A stretch of 64,000 bases of DNA from Actinoplanes subtropicus (lineage in GTDB: Bacteria > Actinomycetota > Actinomycetes > Mycobacteriales > Micromonosporaceae), in NCBI RefSeq assembly GCF_000721705.1, contig NZ_JOJL01000011.1:124001-188000 (forward strand). Reading direction: 5' to 3'. A model generated the notes under the pieces. That model did not search any database, was not told the DNA's origin, and saw only the letters and a program-made list of their open reading frames with translations. Below, piece by piece: positions 55,501 through 62,980 of this stretch. The translations under genes were made by a program, and so were the position numbers. Within the stretch, counting starts at the first letter, position 1, and every line of letters starts with the position of its first letter.

Positions 55501-55839
55501 TTGGAGCGGGCGTACGCGGCGGCGCTGGAGAGCAAGGACATGCCGATCCTGTCGATGGTCGCGGTGACCGCCGCCGCGCTGGCCGAGCTGCGTGGCCGGC
55601 CCCGCGAGGTGGCGCTGCTGCTCGGTGCGGCGTCCCGGCTGCGCGGCACGCACGACCGGACCGATCCGCAGGCGAACGAACTCGCCCAGCGCGGCCGGGA
55701 GGCGCTGGGCGAGGACGGTTTCGCCGAGGCGTACGACATCGGTTGGCAGTTGGAACCGCAATCGGCCTCGGCCCGGGTGGACCCGGCCCGGCTGCGCCAG
55801 GAGGCTTTGCCGGCGCCGGATCAGGCCCGCCGGGCGTAG
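52537..55839 (+). CDS. SARP/AfsR-type transcriptional regulator 3
   Basis: About 1100 residues from ATG 52537 (RVRVLSAFEVTRGDAAVPVP). Winged helix about 1-90, BTAD to about 270 with an internal near-duplicate of RLRAGDP/SLRAGDL, NB-ARC ATPase with GPGGAGKTRLALEAA, LLLVDNCEHLID and LATSREPLAVDG, then helical repeats. It closely parallels SARP 2 in order and motif spelling. It ends convergently with a DrrB-like gene (19-bp overlap) and is probably a regulator of that exporter. Confidence 0.9.
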   Translation: MRVRVLSAFEVTRGDAAVPVPGARARGLLVRLALAGGAPVEAGALVDALWPEERPADPANALQSLVSRLRKMLGAAGAVTPTEGGGYRLDVTADDVDALRFERLAAEGRARLRAGDPGAAADGRDSLRAGDLAAAAELLRAAAACWAGQPGGEPAVVAAVAPAVATRLAQARAETEADLGEAELALGRPAVAATVLSALLAESPVDERAAGLLMDALAAQGRQAEALALFERVREALADRLGVDPGVALRERHLRILRTPEPGPTPAEPAPAPVKSNLPAAVTSFVGRDDDLARIDTLLAGGRLVTVLGPGGAGKTRLALEAARRRRHEFRDGVWLVDLAAVTEPAKVSGAVLAAIGLRGAAMFEASGKLRVEGDDLDVLVDELNGRENLLLVDNCEHLIDAVAHLIAALLPRCSELRVLATSREPLAVDGEALVPLGPLTVPEPEDDVTEARRTASVRLFTERAAAVRPGFDVEPETLGDIVRVVRGLDGMPLALELAAARLRTLSLAELAAGLSDRFRLLTTGSRTAYPRHRTLRAVIAWSWDLLGEDERTVAEWVSVLPGGVTEASATALCAGRVPAAEVPELLAALVDKSLLQLGAEAGRYRMLETLREYGIERLAEQGTLRTARDLAAGYLAGLVAELDPRLRGSGQLVALAELSAEYDNALAALRHLIETGEGDAAVGLGLNLGWYWQMFGRHAEAASWLEEALALPGEPSLDRDCAEAIMLLNQISFRGSAMDEVNRAREAELRALADRLSGYPDLVGMPAALAAMTLVFLDRFDDALAIIDRLVGGADLWATGLARLFRAQFAENNGDVGQLRVDVEGALAVFGRVGDRWGLATALPMRAMLRQYDGDLDGALADLRRARSLAREFGQLSLSDEIFIDLRWVDLYMRRGETEAAIEMLAGTRDRAARAGSPEMIILVDALEGGLWLRIGDLDRARELVEVAEAGLAAGLPFAGDHGTALIGGVRAMLCIKLKDADGAAVALERAYAAALESKDMPILSMVAVTAAALAELRGRPREVALLLGAASRLRGTHDRTDPQANELAQRGREALGEDGFAEAYDIGWQLEPQSASARVDPARLRQEALPAPDQARRA

Positions 55840-56648
55840 GCCCGGAGCGCGAGCGGCACGAAGATCACCAGCAGGGCGGCCATCCAGACCACGGTCCAGA
55901 GCAGGTGACCGGCGACCGGGCCGCCGACCAGCAGGCCGCGGATCGTGCCGACCAGCGGGGTGATCGGGTTGACGTGCACGAAGGCCTGCAGCCAGCCGGG
56001 CAGCGTGCTGGTCTGTACGAACACGTTGCTGCCGAAGGACAGCGGGAAGACCAGCAGGAACATCACGCCCTGCACGGCGCCGGAGGTGCGCACCAGCATG
56101 CCGACCCAGACCGAGATCCAGCAGAAGCACAGGCCGAAGCCGATGGACAGCGCGACCGCGGCGACGGCCGGCAGGAAGCCGGTCTCCACCCGGAAGCCCA
56201 TCACCATGCCGAAGCCGAGCATCACCACGCACACCGTCAGGTAGCGGACGACGTCGGCGGCGACCGCGCCGACCAGCGGTGCCGAGCGGGCCACCGGCAG
56301 CGACCGGAACCGGTCGAAGACGCCCTTCTCGATGTCGGCGTTGAGGTTCTGGCCGAGCGCGATGCCGCCCATCGCGAGCGACTGGGCGAGCATGCCGGGC
56401 AGCAGGAACTGCAGGTAGCCGTGCCGGTCGCCGCCGGAGATGGCGCCGCCGAGCAGGTAGGTGAACAGGAGCAGGAAGATCACCGGCTGCAGCGTCACGT
56501 CGATCAGCGCCTCCGGGGTGCGGATCGTCTTGATCAGACTTCGCCGGGCCAGCGCGACGCTGTGCCTCGCCAGCGCCGCCAGCGCGCCGCCGCGCGGCTT
56601 GTCGATGTCGCCGACGATGTTGCGAACGGGTACGTCAAGGGTCGTCAT
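55821..56648 (-). CDS. ABC-2 exporter permease, DrrB-like
   Basis: 275 residues, six helices, with the DrrB pattern LIDVTLQPVIFLLLFTYLLGG, NADIEKGVFDRFRSLPVARSA and HVNPITPLVGTIRGLLVGGP. ATG 56648 overlaps the ATPase stop (ATGA). With the ATPase it exports drugs or an antibiotic. It is the second such pair in the window, next to a second SARP. Confidence 0.9.
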   Translation of the reverse strand: MTTLDVPVRNIVGDIDKPRGGALAALARHSVALARRSLIKTIRTPEALIDVTLQPVIFLLLFTYLLGGAISGGDRHGYLQFLLPGMLAQSLAMGGIALGQNLNADIEKGVFDRFRSLPVARSAPLVGAVAADVVRYLTVCVVMLGFGMVMGFRVETGFLPAVAAVALSIGFGLCFCWISVWVGMLVRTSGAVQGVMFLLVFPLSFGSNVFVQTSTLPGWLQAFVHVNPITPLVGTIRGLLVGGPVAGHLLWTVVWMAALLVIFVPLALRAYARRA

Positions 56649-57634
56649 ACGAGCTCAGCCTCCTTGGCCGGGGTGTCGTCGGTGTGGTCGCCGGTGAGGG
56701 CGTGGAAGACCTCGTCGAGGCTGGGCAGCTGCAGCCCGAGGTCGACGACCTCGATGCCGGCCCGGCGCAGCGCCGGCAGCGCCTCGTCGAGGGCGGTGTC
56801 CCCGGTGACGGGCACTAGGACGGCGCCGGGGCGGGCGCCGGCCGTCGCGTCGGCCGAGGCGTTGGTGCCGGGGGCGGCCACCCGGTCCAGCACGGCGAGG
56901 GTGTCCGGCACCCGGGCCGGGTCGGCCGGGCGCACCCGCAGGGTCAGGCCGCCGACGCGGCGCTTGAGCCCGTCCGGGGTGTCGTGCGCGATCACCCGGC
57001 CCTTGTTGATCACCACGATCTCGTCGGCGAGGGCGTCCGCCTCCTCCAGGTACTGGGTGGTGAGCAGCACGCTGGCGCCCTGGGTGACCTGGGTGCGCAC
57101 GACGCCCCACATGTCCTCGCGCTTGGCCGGGTCGAGGCCGGTGGTCGGCTCGTCCAGGAAGATCACCTCAGGGTGGCCGACCAGGCTCGCGGCCAGGTCG
57201 AGCCGGCGCCGCATGCCGCCGGAGTAGGTCTTGGCCGGCCGCCCGGCCGCGTCGGCGAGGTCGAACCACTCCAGCAGTTCGGCGGCGCGCTTCCTGGCGT
57301 CCTTGGTGGTCAGGTCGAGCAGCTGGCCGATCAGCACCAGGTTCTGGGTACCGGTCAGGTCCTCGTCGACGCTGGCGTACTGGCCGGTGAGCCCGATCCG
57401 CCGCCGGACCCGCTGCGGCTCCTTGAGCACGTCGATGCCGGCCACCTCCGCGTGGCCGGCGTCCGGGCGCAGCAGCGTGGCGAGCACCCGCACCGCCGTG
57501 GTCTTCCCGGCGCCGTTGGGCCCGAGCACGCCGAGCACGGTGCCGCGGCGCATCGACAGGTCCACCCCGTCCAGCGCCTGCGTCGTCTTGAATCGCTTGC
57601 GGAGCCCTTCGGCCCGCACCACTAGATCTGTCAT
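56645..57634 (-). CDS. ABC exporter ATPase, DrrA-like
   Basis: 329 residues from ATG 57634, preceded by AAGG-poor sequence. Walker A GPNGAGKTTAVRVL, LTGQYASVDEDLTGTQNL, signature TYSGGMRRRLDLAA, Walker B VIFLDEPTTGLDP and the DrrA-specific C-terminal part ending LDEVFHALTGDHTDD. It drives the DrrB-like permease. The gap beyond its start is a 1.2-kb region rich in repeats. Confidence 0.92.
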   Translation of the reverse strand: MTDLVVRAEGLRKRFKTTQALDGVDLSMRRGTVLGVLGPNGAGKTTAVRVLATLLRPDAGHAEVAGIDVLKEPQRVRRRIGLTGQYASVDEDLTGTQNLVLIGQLLDLTTKDARKRAAELLEWFDLADAAGRPAKTYSGGMRRRLDLAASLVGHPEVIFLDEPTTGLDPAKREDMWGVVRTQVTQGASVLLTTQYLEEADALADEIVVINKGRVIAHDTPDGLKRRVGGLTLRVRPADPARVPDTLAVLDRVAAPGTNASADATAGARPGAVLVPVTGDTALDEALPALRRAGIEVVDLGLQLPSLDEVFHALTGDHTDDTPAKEAELV

Positions 57635-57930
57635 GGGAAGGAGCATGGACAGTGGCGCTGACAGACCGCGCACACGACGCTGATACGCCGCTGACAGCGC
57701 TTCGGCGGCCGGCAAATTCCAGATCAACTTCCGGTTCCCGTACGAGGATCGGCCAAGTCCCCGCCTACCAAGGCGATCTCGCTGCCGTCCCGGCCCCGTG
57801 CCGCCACCATCCGGGCTGAGACTGCAACTCGGGCGGGCCGGCCTGAGCGACACCCGAGCACGCTGCCGCCGCTCACGGCCGCGACCCCGGCCGCCAACCC
57901 AGCCGCTCGGTGCGATCCCAGGTCAGCCCC

Positions 57931-58061
57931 ACCTACCCCGCGCCGCGCAGCCCCGAAACGGCCGGCACGGCTTTGCTCTGCGCACCCATACGCACCTACC
58001 CCGCGCCGGGGCAGCTCCGAAACGGCCGGCACGGCTTTGCTCTGCGCACCCATACGCACCT
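57931..58061 (+). repeat. Two direct repeats of 63-64 bp
   Basis: A unit starting ACCTACCCCGCGCC at 57931 recurs at 57994. Both contain CCGAAACGGCCGGCACGG and the GCTTTGCTCTGCGCACCC stretch. The copies differ by a few bases and a one-base insertion. The second copy forms the left arm of the inverted repeat. Confidence 0.85.
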
Positions 58062-58111
58062 AAATCGAATAGCCGTTCGATTTAGGTGCGTCCTTGTGCG
58101 CAGAGCAAAGC
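58034..58111. repeat. 78-bp interrupted inverted repeat
   Basis: Two perfect 15-bp stems are stacked: GCTTTGCTCTGCGCA with TGCGCAGAGCAAAGC (outer), and CGCACCTAAATCGAA with TTCGATTTAGGTGCG (inner), with a 6/6 internal loop and a 6-base apical loop (TAGCCG). It would fold into a strong hairpin in RNA or DNA. It lies 10 bp outside the left end of the candidate mobile segment. Confidence 0.92.
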
Positions 58112-58132
58112 GCCCACCCGGTGTGACTTTCA

Positions 58133-58241
58133 GCCGTAGTTGTCACCTTTCGGAGATACTTGTCACCGCAGGTTGATTCGGCTTGCGACTGGCGGTGAGC
58201 AGAAGCACGGTAGTTGTCGCCTTGGCAGGCTTGTTGTCACC
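58133..58241 (+). repeat. Left-end cluster of TAGTTGTCACC-like sites
   Basis: Four plus-oriented copies: GCCGTAGTTGTCACC (58133), GATACTTGTCACC (58155), GCACGGTAGTTGTCGCC (58205) and GGCTTGTTGTCACC (58228). The shared core is (A/C/G)TTGTC(A/G)CC. Equivalent copies in the opposite direction are at 61475-61569. Confidence 0.8.
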
Positions 58242-58782
58242 TGCGCGATCAGGAGCCGATGGGATTGCGACCCCGGCAATAGATGGGTTCCCCGACTTTC
58301 TTGGCGGCTGCGGATCGACAGCAGTGTCGATCGTTTGGGCCCTCGCGTGCCGCGTCGCAGGCGAGGGCCGTAGATCGCGCTGCAGGTAGCTGGCCTGCCT
58401 TCTATCCACCGCTGTAGCGAGGAGCCGGCCGTGGACGAATGCGACGATCAACGCCCACGGTTCGACTGGATGCTCGAACCGACGGCGGTGAGCCAGGACC
58501 GTGCCCCGCGAGGGCCTGCACCGCATTACCCCGCGGGCTGGCCTCCGCGACTGGGCCGGTCAGGAGGTCCGGGTCGAGGCTGTGAGCGTGGTGGATACCG
58601 CGGCGGTGTAGCCAGCTCACGTGCTCACCGCTAACCCCAGCGCAGCCCAGCGGCGCGCGGTCGAGATCGGCCCGTGCAGCTCAGCGGCGGTACGGCGGGT
58701 GCAACGCCCGGACGCCTTGGCCACCGGCACAGCGAGGAGCGCCACACCCCAAATAGTTGGCTAGCCACACATCTGACGCTAC
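58242..58782. other. Gene-free left part of the candidate element
   Basis: About 540 bp without a convincing coding frame. Short frames on both strands (up to 127 codons on the minus strand) have no recognisable motif. Nothing resembling an IstA, IstB or TniA remnant was identified. Confidence 0.45.
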
Positions 58783-58804
58783 GTTATGTGTCTAGCCACA
58801 TAAC
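58783..58804. promoter_or_regulatory. MarR-type operator
   Basis: GTTATGTG and CACATAAC form a perfect 8-bp dyad around TCTAGC, 29 bp before the quinone reductase ATG. A related half-site, CTAGCCACACAT, lies at 58761-58772. The size and position fit autoregulation by the MarR protein encoded at 60896. Confidence 0.65.
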
Positions 58805-58832
58805 TGCTGTCGTCGAAGGCTGAGGAGTCATC

Positions 58833-59738
58833 ATGAAAGCCATCCAGTTCGACCGTTTCGGCGGTCCGGAGGTGCTGCACGAGGCGGACATCGAGGTCCC
58901 GCGGCCCGGCCCAGGCCAGGTCCGGGTCCGGGTGAAGGCGGCCGGGCTGAACGCGGTGGACGGCAAGATCCGCTCCGGGATGATGGAGGCTGTCCGCCCG
59001 ACGGCCCTGCCCGCCGTCCCCGGTGGCGAGCTCGCCGGTGTGGTCGACGCCCTGGGTGAGGGCGTGCTCGAGGTGCAGGTCGGCGATGAGGTGCTGGGCT
59101 GGTCGGACACCGGCTCGTACGCCCAATACGCGCTGGCCACCACCGTGGCCGTCAAGCCCGCCGACCTCGACTGGCAGCACGCGGCCGCGCTGCCGGTCGC
59201 CAGCGAGACGGCCGAGCGTGTCCTGAACCTGCTAGGCGTCGCCGCCGGGGAGACCGTGCTGATGCACGGCGCGTCCGGAGCGGTCGGCACGGTGGCGATC
59301 CAGCTCGCCACGGCCCGCGGAGCACGCGTGATCGCCACCGCGGGCGCCGCCAACCAGGACTACCTCACCGCGCTCGGCGCCACCGCGACCCTTTACGGCG
59401 AGGGCCTGGTCGAGCGCGTGCAGGCGCTGGCCCCCGACGGCGTGGACGCGGTGTTCGACCTGGCCGGGAAGGGAGCCCTGGAGGACTCCATCGCCCTGCG
59501 GGGCGGTACCGAGCGGATCGTCACCATCGCCGACTTCGGCGCACGGCAGCTGGGTATCACCTTCTCCCAGGGGTCCCCGCAACGCTCGGCGGTCCGGCTG
59601 GCCGCTGTGGCCCAGGACGCCGCGACCGGCAAGCTCGTCACCACCGTCACCGCCTACCCGCTCGACCAGGCGGCCACCGCCCAGCAGGTCAGCGACGCCG
59701 GGCACGTGCGGGGCAAGCTCGTCCTGACCGTCGACTGA
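58833..59738 (+). CDS. NADP-dependent MDR oxidoreductase (quinone reductase type)
   Basis: 301 residues, zinc-free medium-chain dehydrogenase: MKAIQFDRFGGPEVLHEAD, AAGLNAVDGKIRSG, and NADPH loop VLMHGASGAVGTVAIQLATARGA. It probably reduces quinones or alpha,beta-unsaturated carbonyls. First gene of a three-gene unit with OYE and MarR, preceded by a palindromic operator. It is related to, but clearly different from, the 34074-35087 gene. Confidence 0.87.
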   Translation: MKAIQFDRFGGPEVLHEADIEVPRPGPGQVRVRVKAAGLNAVDGKIRSGMMEAVRPTALPAVPGGELAGVVDALGEGVLEVQVGDEVLGWSDTGSYAQYALATTVAVKPADLDWQHAAALPVASETAERVLNLLGVAAGETVLMHGASGAVGTVAIQLATARGARVIATAGAANQDYLTALGATATLYGEGLVERVQALAPDGVDAVFDLAGKGALEDSIALRGGTERIVTIADFGARQLGITFSQGSPQRSAVRLAAVAQDAATGKLVTTVTAYPLDQAATAQQVSDAGHVRGKLVLTVD

Positions 59739-59822
59739 GCAGCCCTGCCCACCGCCTCCCCACTACCACCTGCTGCCCTTTGGCGGTGGCCGGCCCGGTC
59801 ACCGCCCTATGGAAGGACCCTC

Positions 59823-60884
59823 ATGCTGGAATCCCTGTGGACGCCGACCACTCTGGGCGGCATATCTCTGCCGCACCGCCTGGTCATGGCCCCCATGACC
59901 CGTGACCGCTCCACACCAGAAGGCGTACCGACCGAGCTGAACGCCGAGTACTACGCCCAGCGGGCCTCGCACGCGCTCATCATCACCGAGGGAACCCAGC
60001 CGTCGGCCGATGGCCAGGGCTACCTCCTGACCCCCGGCATCCACAATGACGACCAGATCGCCGGATGGCGCAAGATCACCGACGCCGTGCACTCAGCCGA
60101 CGGCCGGATCGTCATCCAGCTCATGCACACCGGACGCATCGCACACCCCGACAACACCCCCCACGGGCGCCAGCCGGTCGCCCCATCAGCGATCCAGCCG
60201 CAGGGCGTGATGTTCACCGCCACTGAACCCCAACAGATGCCGACCCCCCGCGCGCTGTCGGCGCAGGAGGTCGCGGAGACCGTCGACGACTTCCGCCGCG
60301 CCGCGGCGGCCGCCGTCGAGGCAGGCGCAGACGGCGTGGAGATCCACGGCGCCAACGGCTACCTGGTGCACCAGTTCCTGTCCGACAACACCAATCAGCG
60401 CACCGATGGCTATGGCGGCTCGATCGAGGGTCGCATCCGCTTCGCCGTCGAGGTCGCCGCCGCGGTGGCTGGCGAGATCGGCGCCGGCCGCACCGGCCTG
60501 CGTATTTCCCCTGGAAACCCCTACAACGACATCGCCGAGTCCGACACCGCGCAGCTGTATCCGGCTCTCCTGGACGCCCTGCGCCCCCTGGACCTGGCCT
60601 ACCTTCACGTGATGCACACGGGTGACGAGGCACTGCTGAACCACCTGCGCGCGCTGTGGCCCAGCACGCTGATCCTCAACCGGGCCGGGACCGACCTGCC
60701 CGTCCGCGCCAAGGACATCGAGAACGGCACGGCCGATCTCGTCTCTGTCGGCGCCCTCTCGCTCGCCAACCCGGATCTGGTCGAGCGGCTACGCTCGGAC
60801 GCGCCGCTCAACACCCCCGATCCAGCGACCTTCTACGGCGGCGGAGTGGCCGGCTACACCGACTACCCCACCCACACCGCCTGA
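59823..60884 (+). CDS. Old Yellow Enzyme-family alkene reductase
   Basis: 353 residues, FMN TIM barrel. It has LPHRLVMAPMTRDRSTPEGV, ITEGTQPSADGQGY, WRKITDAVHSADGRIVIQL, the active-site EIHGANGYLVHQFLSDNTNQ and the TDGYGGSIEGR motif. It reduces activated C=C bonds or nitro groups with NAD(P)H. It shares an operon with the quinone reductase and a MarR regulator, suggesting an electrophile-stress module. GGAAGGACC precedes the ATG. Confidence 0.92.
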   Translation: MLESLWTPTTLGGISLPHRLVMAPMTRDRSTPEGVPTELNAEYYAQRASHALIITEGTQPSADGQGYLLTPGIHNDDQIAGWRKITDAVHSADGRIVIQLMHTGRIAHPDNTPHGRQPVAPSAIQPQGVMFTATEPQQMPTPRALSAQEVAETVDDFRRAAAAAVEAGADGVEIHGANGYLVHQFLSDNTNQRTDGYGGSIEGRIRFAVEVAAAVAGEIGAGRTGLRISPGNPYNDIAESDTAQLYPALLDALRPLDLAYLHVMHTGDEALLNHLRALWPSTLILNRAGTDLPVRAKDIENGTADLVSVGALSLANPDLVERLRSDAPLNTPDPATFYGGGVAGYTDYPTHTA

Positions 60885-60895
60885 GGAACCTCACC

Positions 60896-61375
60896 ATGCC
60901 CGTCCCCACACCCCGCATCCCCACCACAGCCGGCGACGGGCCGGTGAGTTACGCGATCTTCCAGCTCGCCCGCGCCCACCGCGGTTACGCCGCCGCCATG
61001 CTCCGCGAGATGGACCTGCACCCCGGACAGGAACTACTGCTGATGCACCTGCTCGACCGGGACGCTCAAACCCAATCCGAACTGCTCGAAAGCGTCGGCC
61101 TGGACCACTCCACCGTCTCCAAGTCCCTGCGCCGCATGCAGGACGCCGGTCTGATCGTCCGCGAGCCGGCCCCACACGACCGGCGGGTCCTGGTCGTCCG
61201 CCTCACCGACAAAGGCCGCGCCATGCGCGAGCCCTTGGCGACCATGTGGCGGGCCCTGGAGGAGGTCTCCGTGCGGAACCTGTCGGCACAGCGGGCAGAG
61301 TCCTTCCTCGACACCGCCTGCGCCATAACCGACGCGATCAACAACCGCTCGTCCTCCGCAGACCGGTCCCGGTAA
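60896..61375 (+). CDS. MarR-family regulator of the reductase operon
   Basis: 159 residues from ATG 60896, 11 bp after the OYE stop. MarR winged helix: GQELLLMHLLDRDAQTQSEL, GLDHSTVSKSLRRMQDAGLI, HDRRVLVVRLTDKG. No cysteine is present, so sensing by ligand binding rather than thiol oxidation is likely. It probably binds the dyad at 58783-58804. Confidence 0.9.
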   Translation: MPVPTPRIPTTAGDGPVSYAIFQLARAHRGYAAAMLREMDLHPGQELLLMHLLDRDAQTQSELLESVGLDHSTVSKSLRRMQDAGLIVREPAPHDRRVLVVRLTDKGRAMREPLATMWRALEEVSVRNLSAQRAESFLDTACAITDAINNRSSSADRSR

Positions 61376-61474
61376 CGCAGCCGAAGCCTGCGGAAGTGTC
61401 GGGAGCCACCGCCGACCCTCCGCACACGTCAGGCGGACAAGGGACCGCGCCAACCGGCGTGCTTCGGCGGCGCT

Positions 61475-61569
61475 GGTGACAAGCAGCGCGCCCAAACGAT
61501 GACAACTACCGTGCCTTGACGCGGCCAGAAGCCCAGGTCAGCTGGCGCCAGCGGTCACAACTATCGTAC
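61475..61569 (-). repeat. Right-end cluster of TAGTTGTCACC-like sites
   Basis: On the minus strand: GTACGATAGTTGTGACC (61569-61553), GCACGGTAGTTGTCATC (61514-61498) and GCTGCTTGTCACC (61487-61475). They are oriented oppositely to the left cluster, as expected for the two ends of one element. Confidence 0.8.
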
Positions 61570-61616
61570 TTCGGCACAGGCGTTTTGAGACCCCGGGTGG
61601 CCATCCGCTGGGCTGA

Positions 61617-62192
61617 TTAGAGATCCACGGAAGCCAGCAGATCCAGCAGTAGATCGGTGTTGCTGATCGCCGCCTGCAGTGTCTTTCGTGCTTCACGGAG
61701 CTTGCCGCCGTGGGCGGCGAGCGTGGCGACGTCGCCGGCCGCGACGGCTCCGTGGGTTGCTGCGGCAACGGCGAGGAGGGTCTGTAGTCCTTCGGCGGCC
61801 TGTCCGGCGGCCAGTGGGATGGGATCGGTCCGGCTTTCCTGAGCTATCGCCGGCAGCGGCGCGCAGGCTTTGCGTACTTGCCATCGGATGAGTTCGGCGC
61901 GCGCTGCGGGGTCGGCGGCGACGTCTGCGGCGCTCAGCAGCTTTTGCCAGACGGTGTAACGGGCTTCTCGGCTCAAGGGCAGGCTGTCGGCGGTCATCGC
62001 TTCGGATTGTGCTGCGCCGAGCAACGCGCTCGAGAGCCATGCCTGGTAGGCGTTCACGCCGCCGAGTTCCTCGATCGCGGCGGCTTGCTCGGCTGCTCCG
62101 TGCGGAACGTCGTCGAGGCCGAGTGCGTGCAGCGCCGCGAGGAGACGCTGTGCGGGAGGCTCCGTTCCATCTGCTCTGCCAGCCAGTTCCAT
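61617..62192 (-). CDS. Hypothetical helical protein beside TniQ-like gene
   Basis: About 191 residues from ATG 62192 (GTG 62219 possible). Almost entirely helical in appearance, Ala/Leu-rich, e.g. RLLAALHALGLDDVPHGAAE and LIRWQVRKACAPLPAIAQES, ending DLLLDLLASVDL. No family is recognised. It follows the 62258-62980 gene by 65 bp on the same strand and may be the third gene of a TniQ-like operon. Confidence 0.5.
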   Translation of the reverse strand: MELAGRADGTEPPAQRLLAALHALGLDDVPHGAAEQAAAIEELGGVNAYQAWLSSALLGAAQSEAMTADSLPLSREARYTVWQKLLSAADVAADPAARAELIRWQVRKACAPLPAIAQESRTDPIPLAAGQAAEGLQTLLAVAAATHGAVAAGDVATLAAHGGKLREARKTLQAAISNTDLLLDLLASVDL

Positions 62193-62257
62193 GGGGGCAA
62201 CGTATCGATGAACGGCCACCAGGTGTGGTAGCCACGCCTTCCGGTCTTCTGGTGGGT

Positions 62258-62980
62258 TCAGCGGAACCGGTCGACGGTGACGGGGATCATTCCCTGCTGC
62301 CGCATCTGCGTGGTCAGGCCGCGCAGCAGAACGCCGATCGCTTCGTCATGGTGTCCCACCAGATCACAGGTCACGTCCAAGCTCCAGGCGGCGCCTGCGG
62401 CGACACGGCGCAGATCCCAGCGGAAGGTGTCGCCGGAGACCTGGCGGCGGACCGCGCCGAGGACGCGGATCTCGGGATCCGCGAGGTCGCCGAGGACGGG
62501 CATTTGCCATGCCTCGCTGAGTGCCGCGAGACCGTCCGGGCTCAACTCGTCGGCGAACAGGATCCGGTAGATGCGCGTTTCGCGGAATCCGGGCGTGGCC
62601 TCGGACCCGCTCAACCGCAACGGGGCTGGTGGCTGGTCGGGAGGGGCACCGAAGCATGCCCGCAGGGCGGTCTCGTCCGGCAGGTCGGTGCCGCAAAGGT
62701 CCCGGTAAAGCGCCGCCGCCGTTGTTCGGCCGACGGGCGTCACTCGCTCACGCAGCGCGGCGTCGATGCGTAAACGTCGGCTGGTGGCCGACGCGTCGCG
62801 CCAGCGGCCCTCCGACCGGCTCCAGCCGCCACTTACCAGCCCGGCGGAGGAGTAGTCCTCCGCGAGCAGGAACTCTTCGGCCAACAGCCCTTCCAGCTCG
62901 CCGGCATGGTCGTGGACCACGTAGTAGTGCAGTGCGGGAGGGGAATCGGCTGTCCGCTGCGCAAGGGAAGTCGTCGTCAC
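62258..62980 (-). CDS. Hypothetical protein coupled to TniQ-like gene
   Basis: 240 residues from GTG 62980, whose GTGA overlaps the stop of the TniQ-like frame, indicating co-translation. Features: LHYYVVHDHAGELEGLLAEE, a DLCGTDLPDETALRACFG loop, FRETRIYRILFADELSPDGL and a C-terminal RRVAAGAAWSLDVTCDLVGH. The conserved tone suggests a soluble alpha/beta protein, but no domain is recognised. Possibly a transposon accessory factor. Confidence 0.5.
   Translation of the reverse strand: MTTTSLAQRTADSPPALHYYVVHDHAGELEGLLAEEFLLAEDYSSAGLVSGGWSRSEGRWRDASATSRRLRIDAALRERVTPVGRTTAAALYRDLCGTDLPDETALRACFGAPPDQPPAPLRLSGSEATPGFRETRIYRILFADELSPDGLAALSEAWQMPVLGDLADPEIRVLGAVRRQVSGDTFRWDLRRVAAGAAWSLDVTCDLVGHHDEAIGVLLRGLTTQMRQQGMIPVTVDRFR

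Larger units (their letters stand above)
57635..58120. other. Repeat-rich intergenic region
   Basis: No convincing gene is seen between the drrA-like start and 58120. It contains direct repeats (57931-58061) and a long inverted repeat (58034-58111), described separately. The remaining sequence (57640-57930) shows no clear motif. Confidence 0.6.
58122..61578. mobile_element. Candidate transposase-less element with multi-site ends
   Basis: Both outer edges start with TGTG and reach a TAGTTGT(C/G)ACC site after 26 bases (58122-58147; 61578-61553 on the minus strand). Further sites: left 58155-58167, 58205-58221 and 58228-58241; right 61498-61514 and 61475-61487. GCACGGTAGTTGTCGCC (left) and GCACGGTAGTTGTCATC (right, inverted) match at 15 of 17. 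Inside are a quinone reductase, an OYE and a MarR gene, no transposase. Several inverted sites and a TGT tip recall Tn7/Tn5053- or IS21-type ends. No target duplication was found. Confidence 0.5.

Noticed and set aside
52948..56232. A 1094-codon frame antisense to SARP 3
   Set aside because: Same reason; the SARP frame has Walker motifs and correct codon bias.
57724..58059. A 111-codon minus-strand frame over the direct repeats
   Set aside because: It consists of repeat sequence in one frame with no support as a protein.
58143..58526. A 127-codon minus-strand frame at the left end of the candidate element
   Set aside because: No ribosome site or recognisable motif, and it overlaps the end repeats.
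58117..61583. 5-bp target duplication around the candidate element
   Set aside because: The flanking bases (CCCGG left, GGCGT right) do not match; an inverted CCACCCGG nearby is not a duplication.
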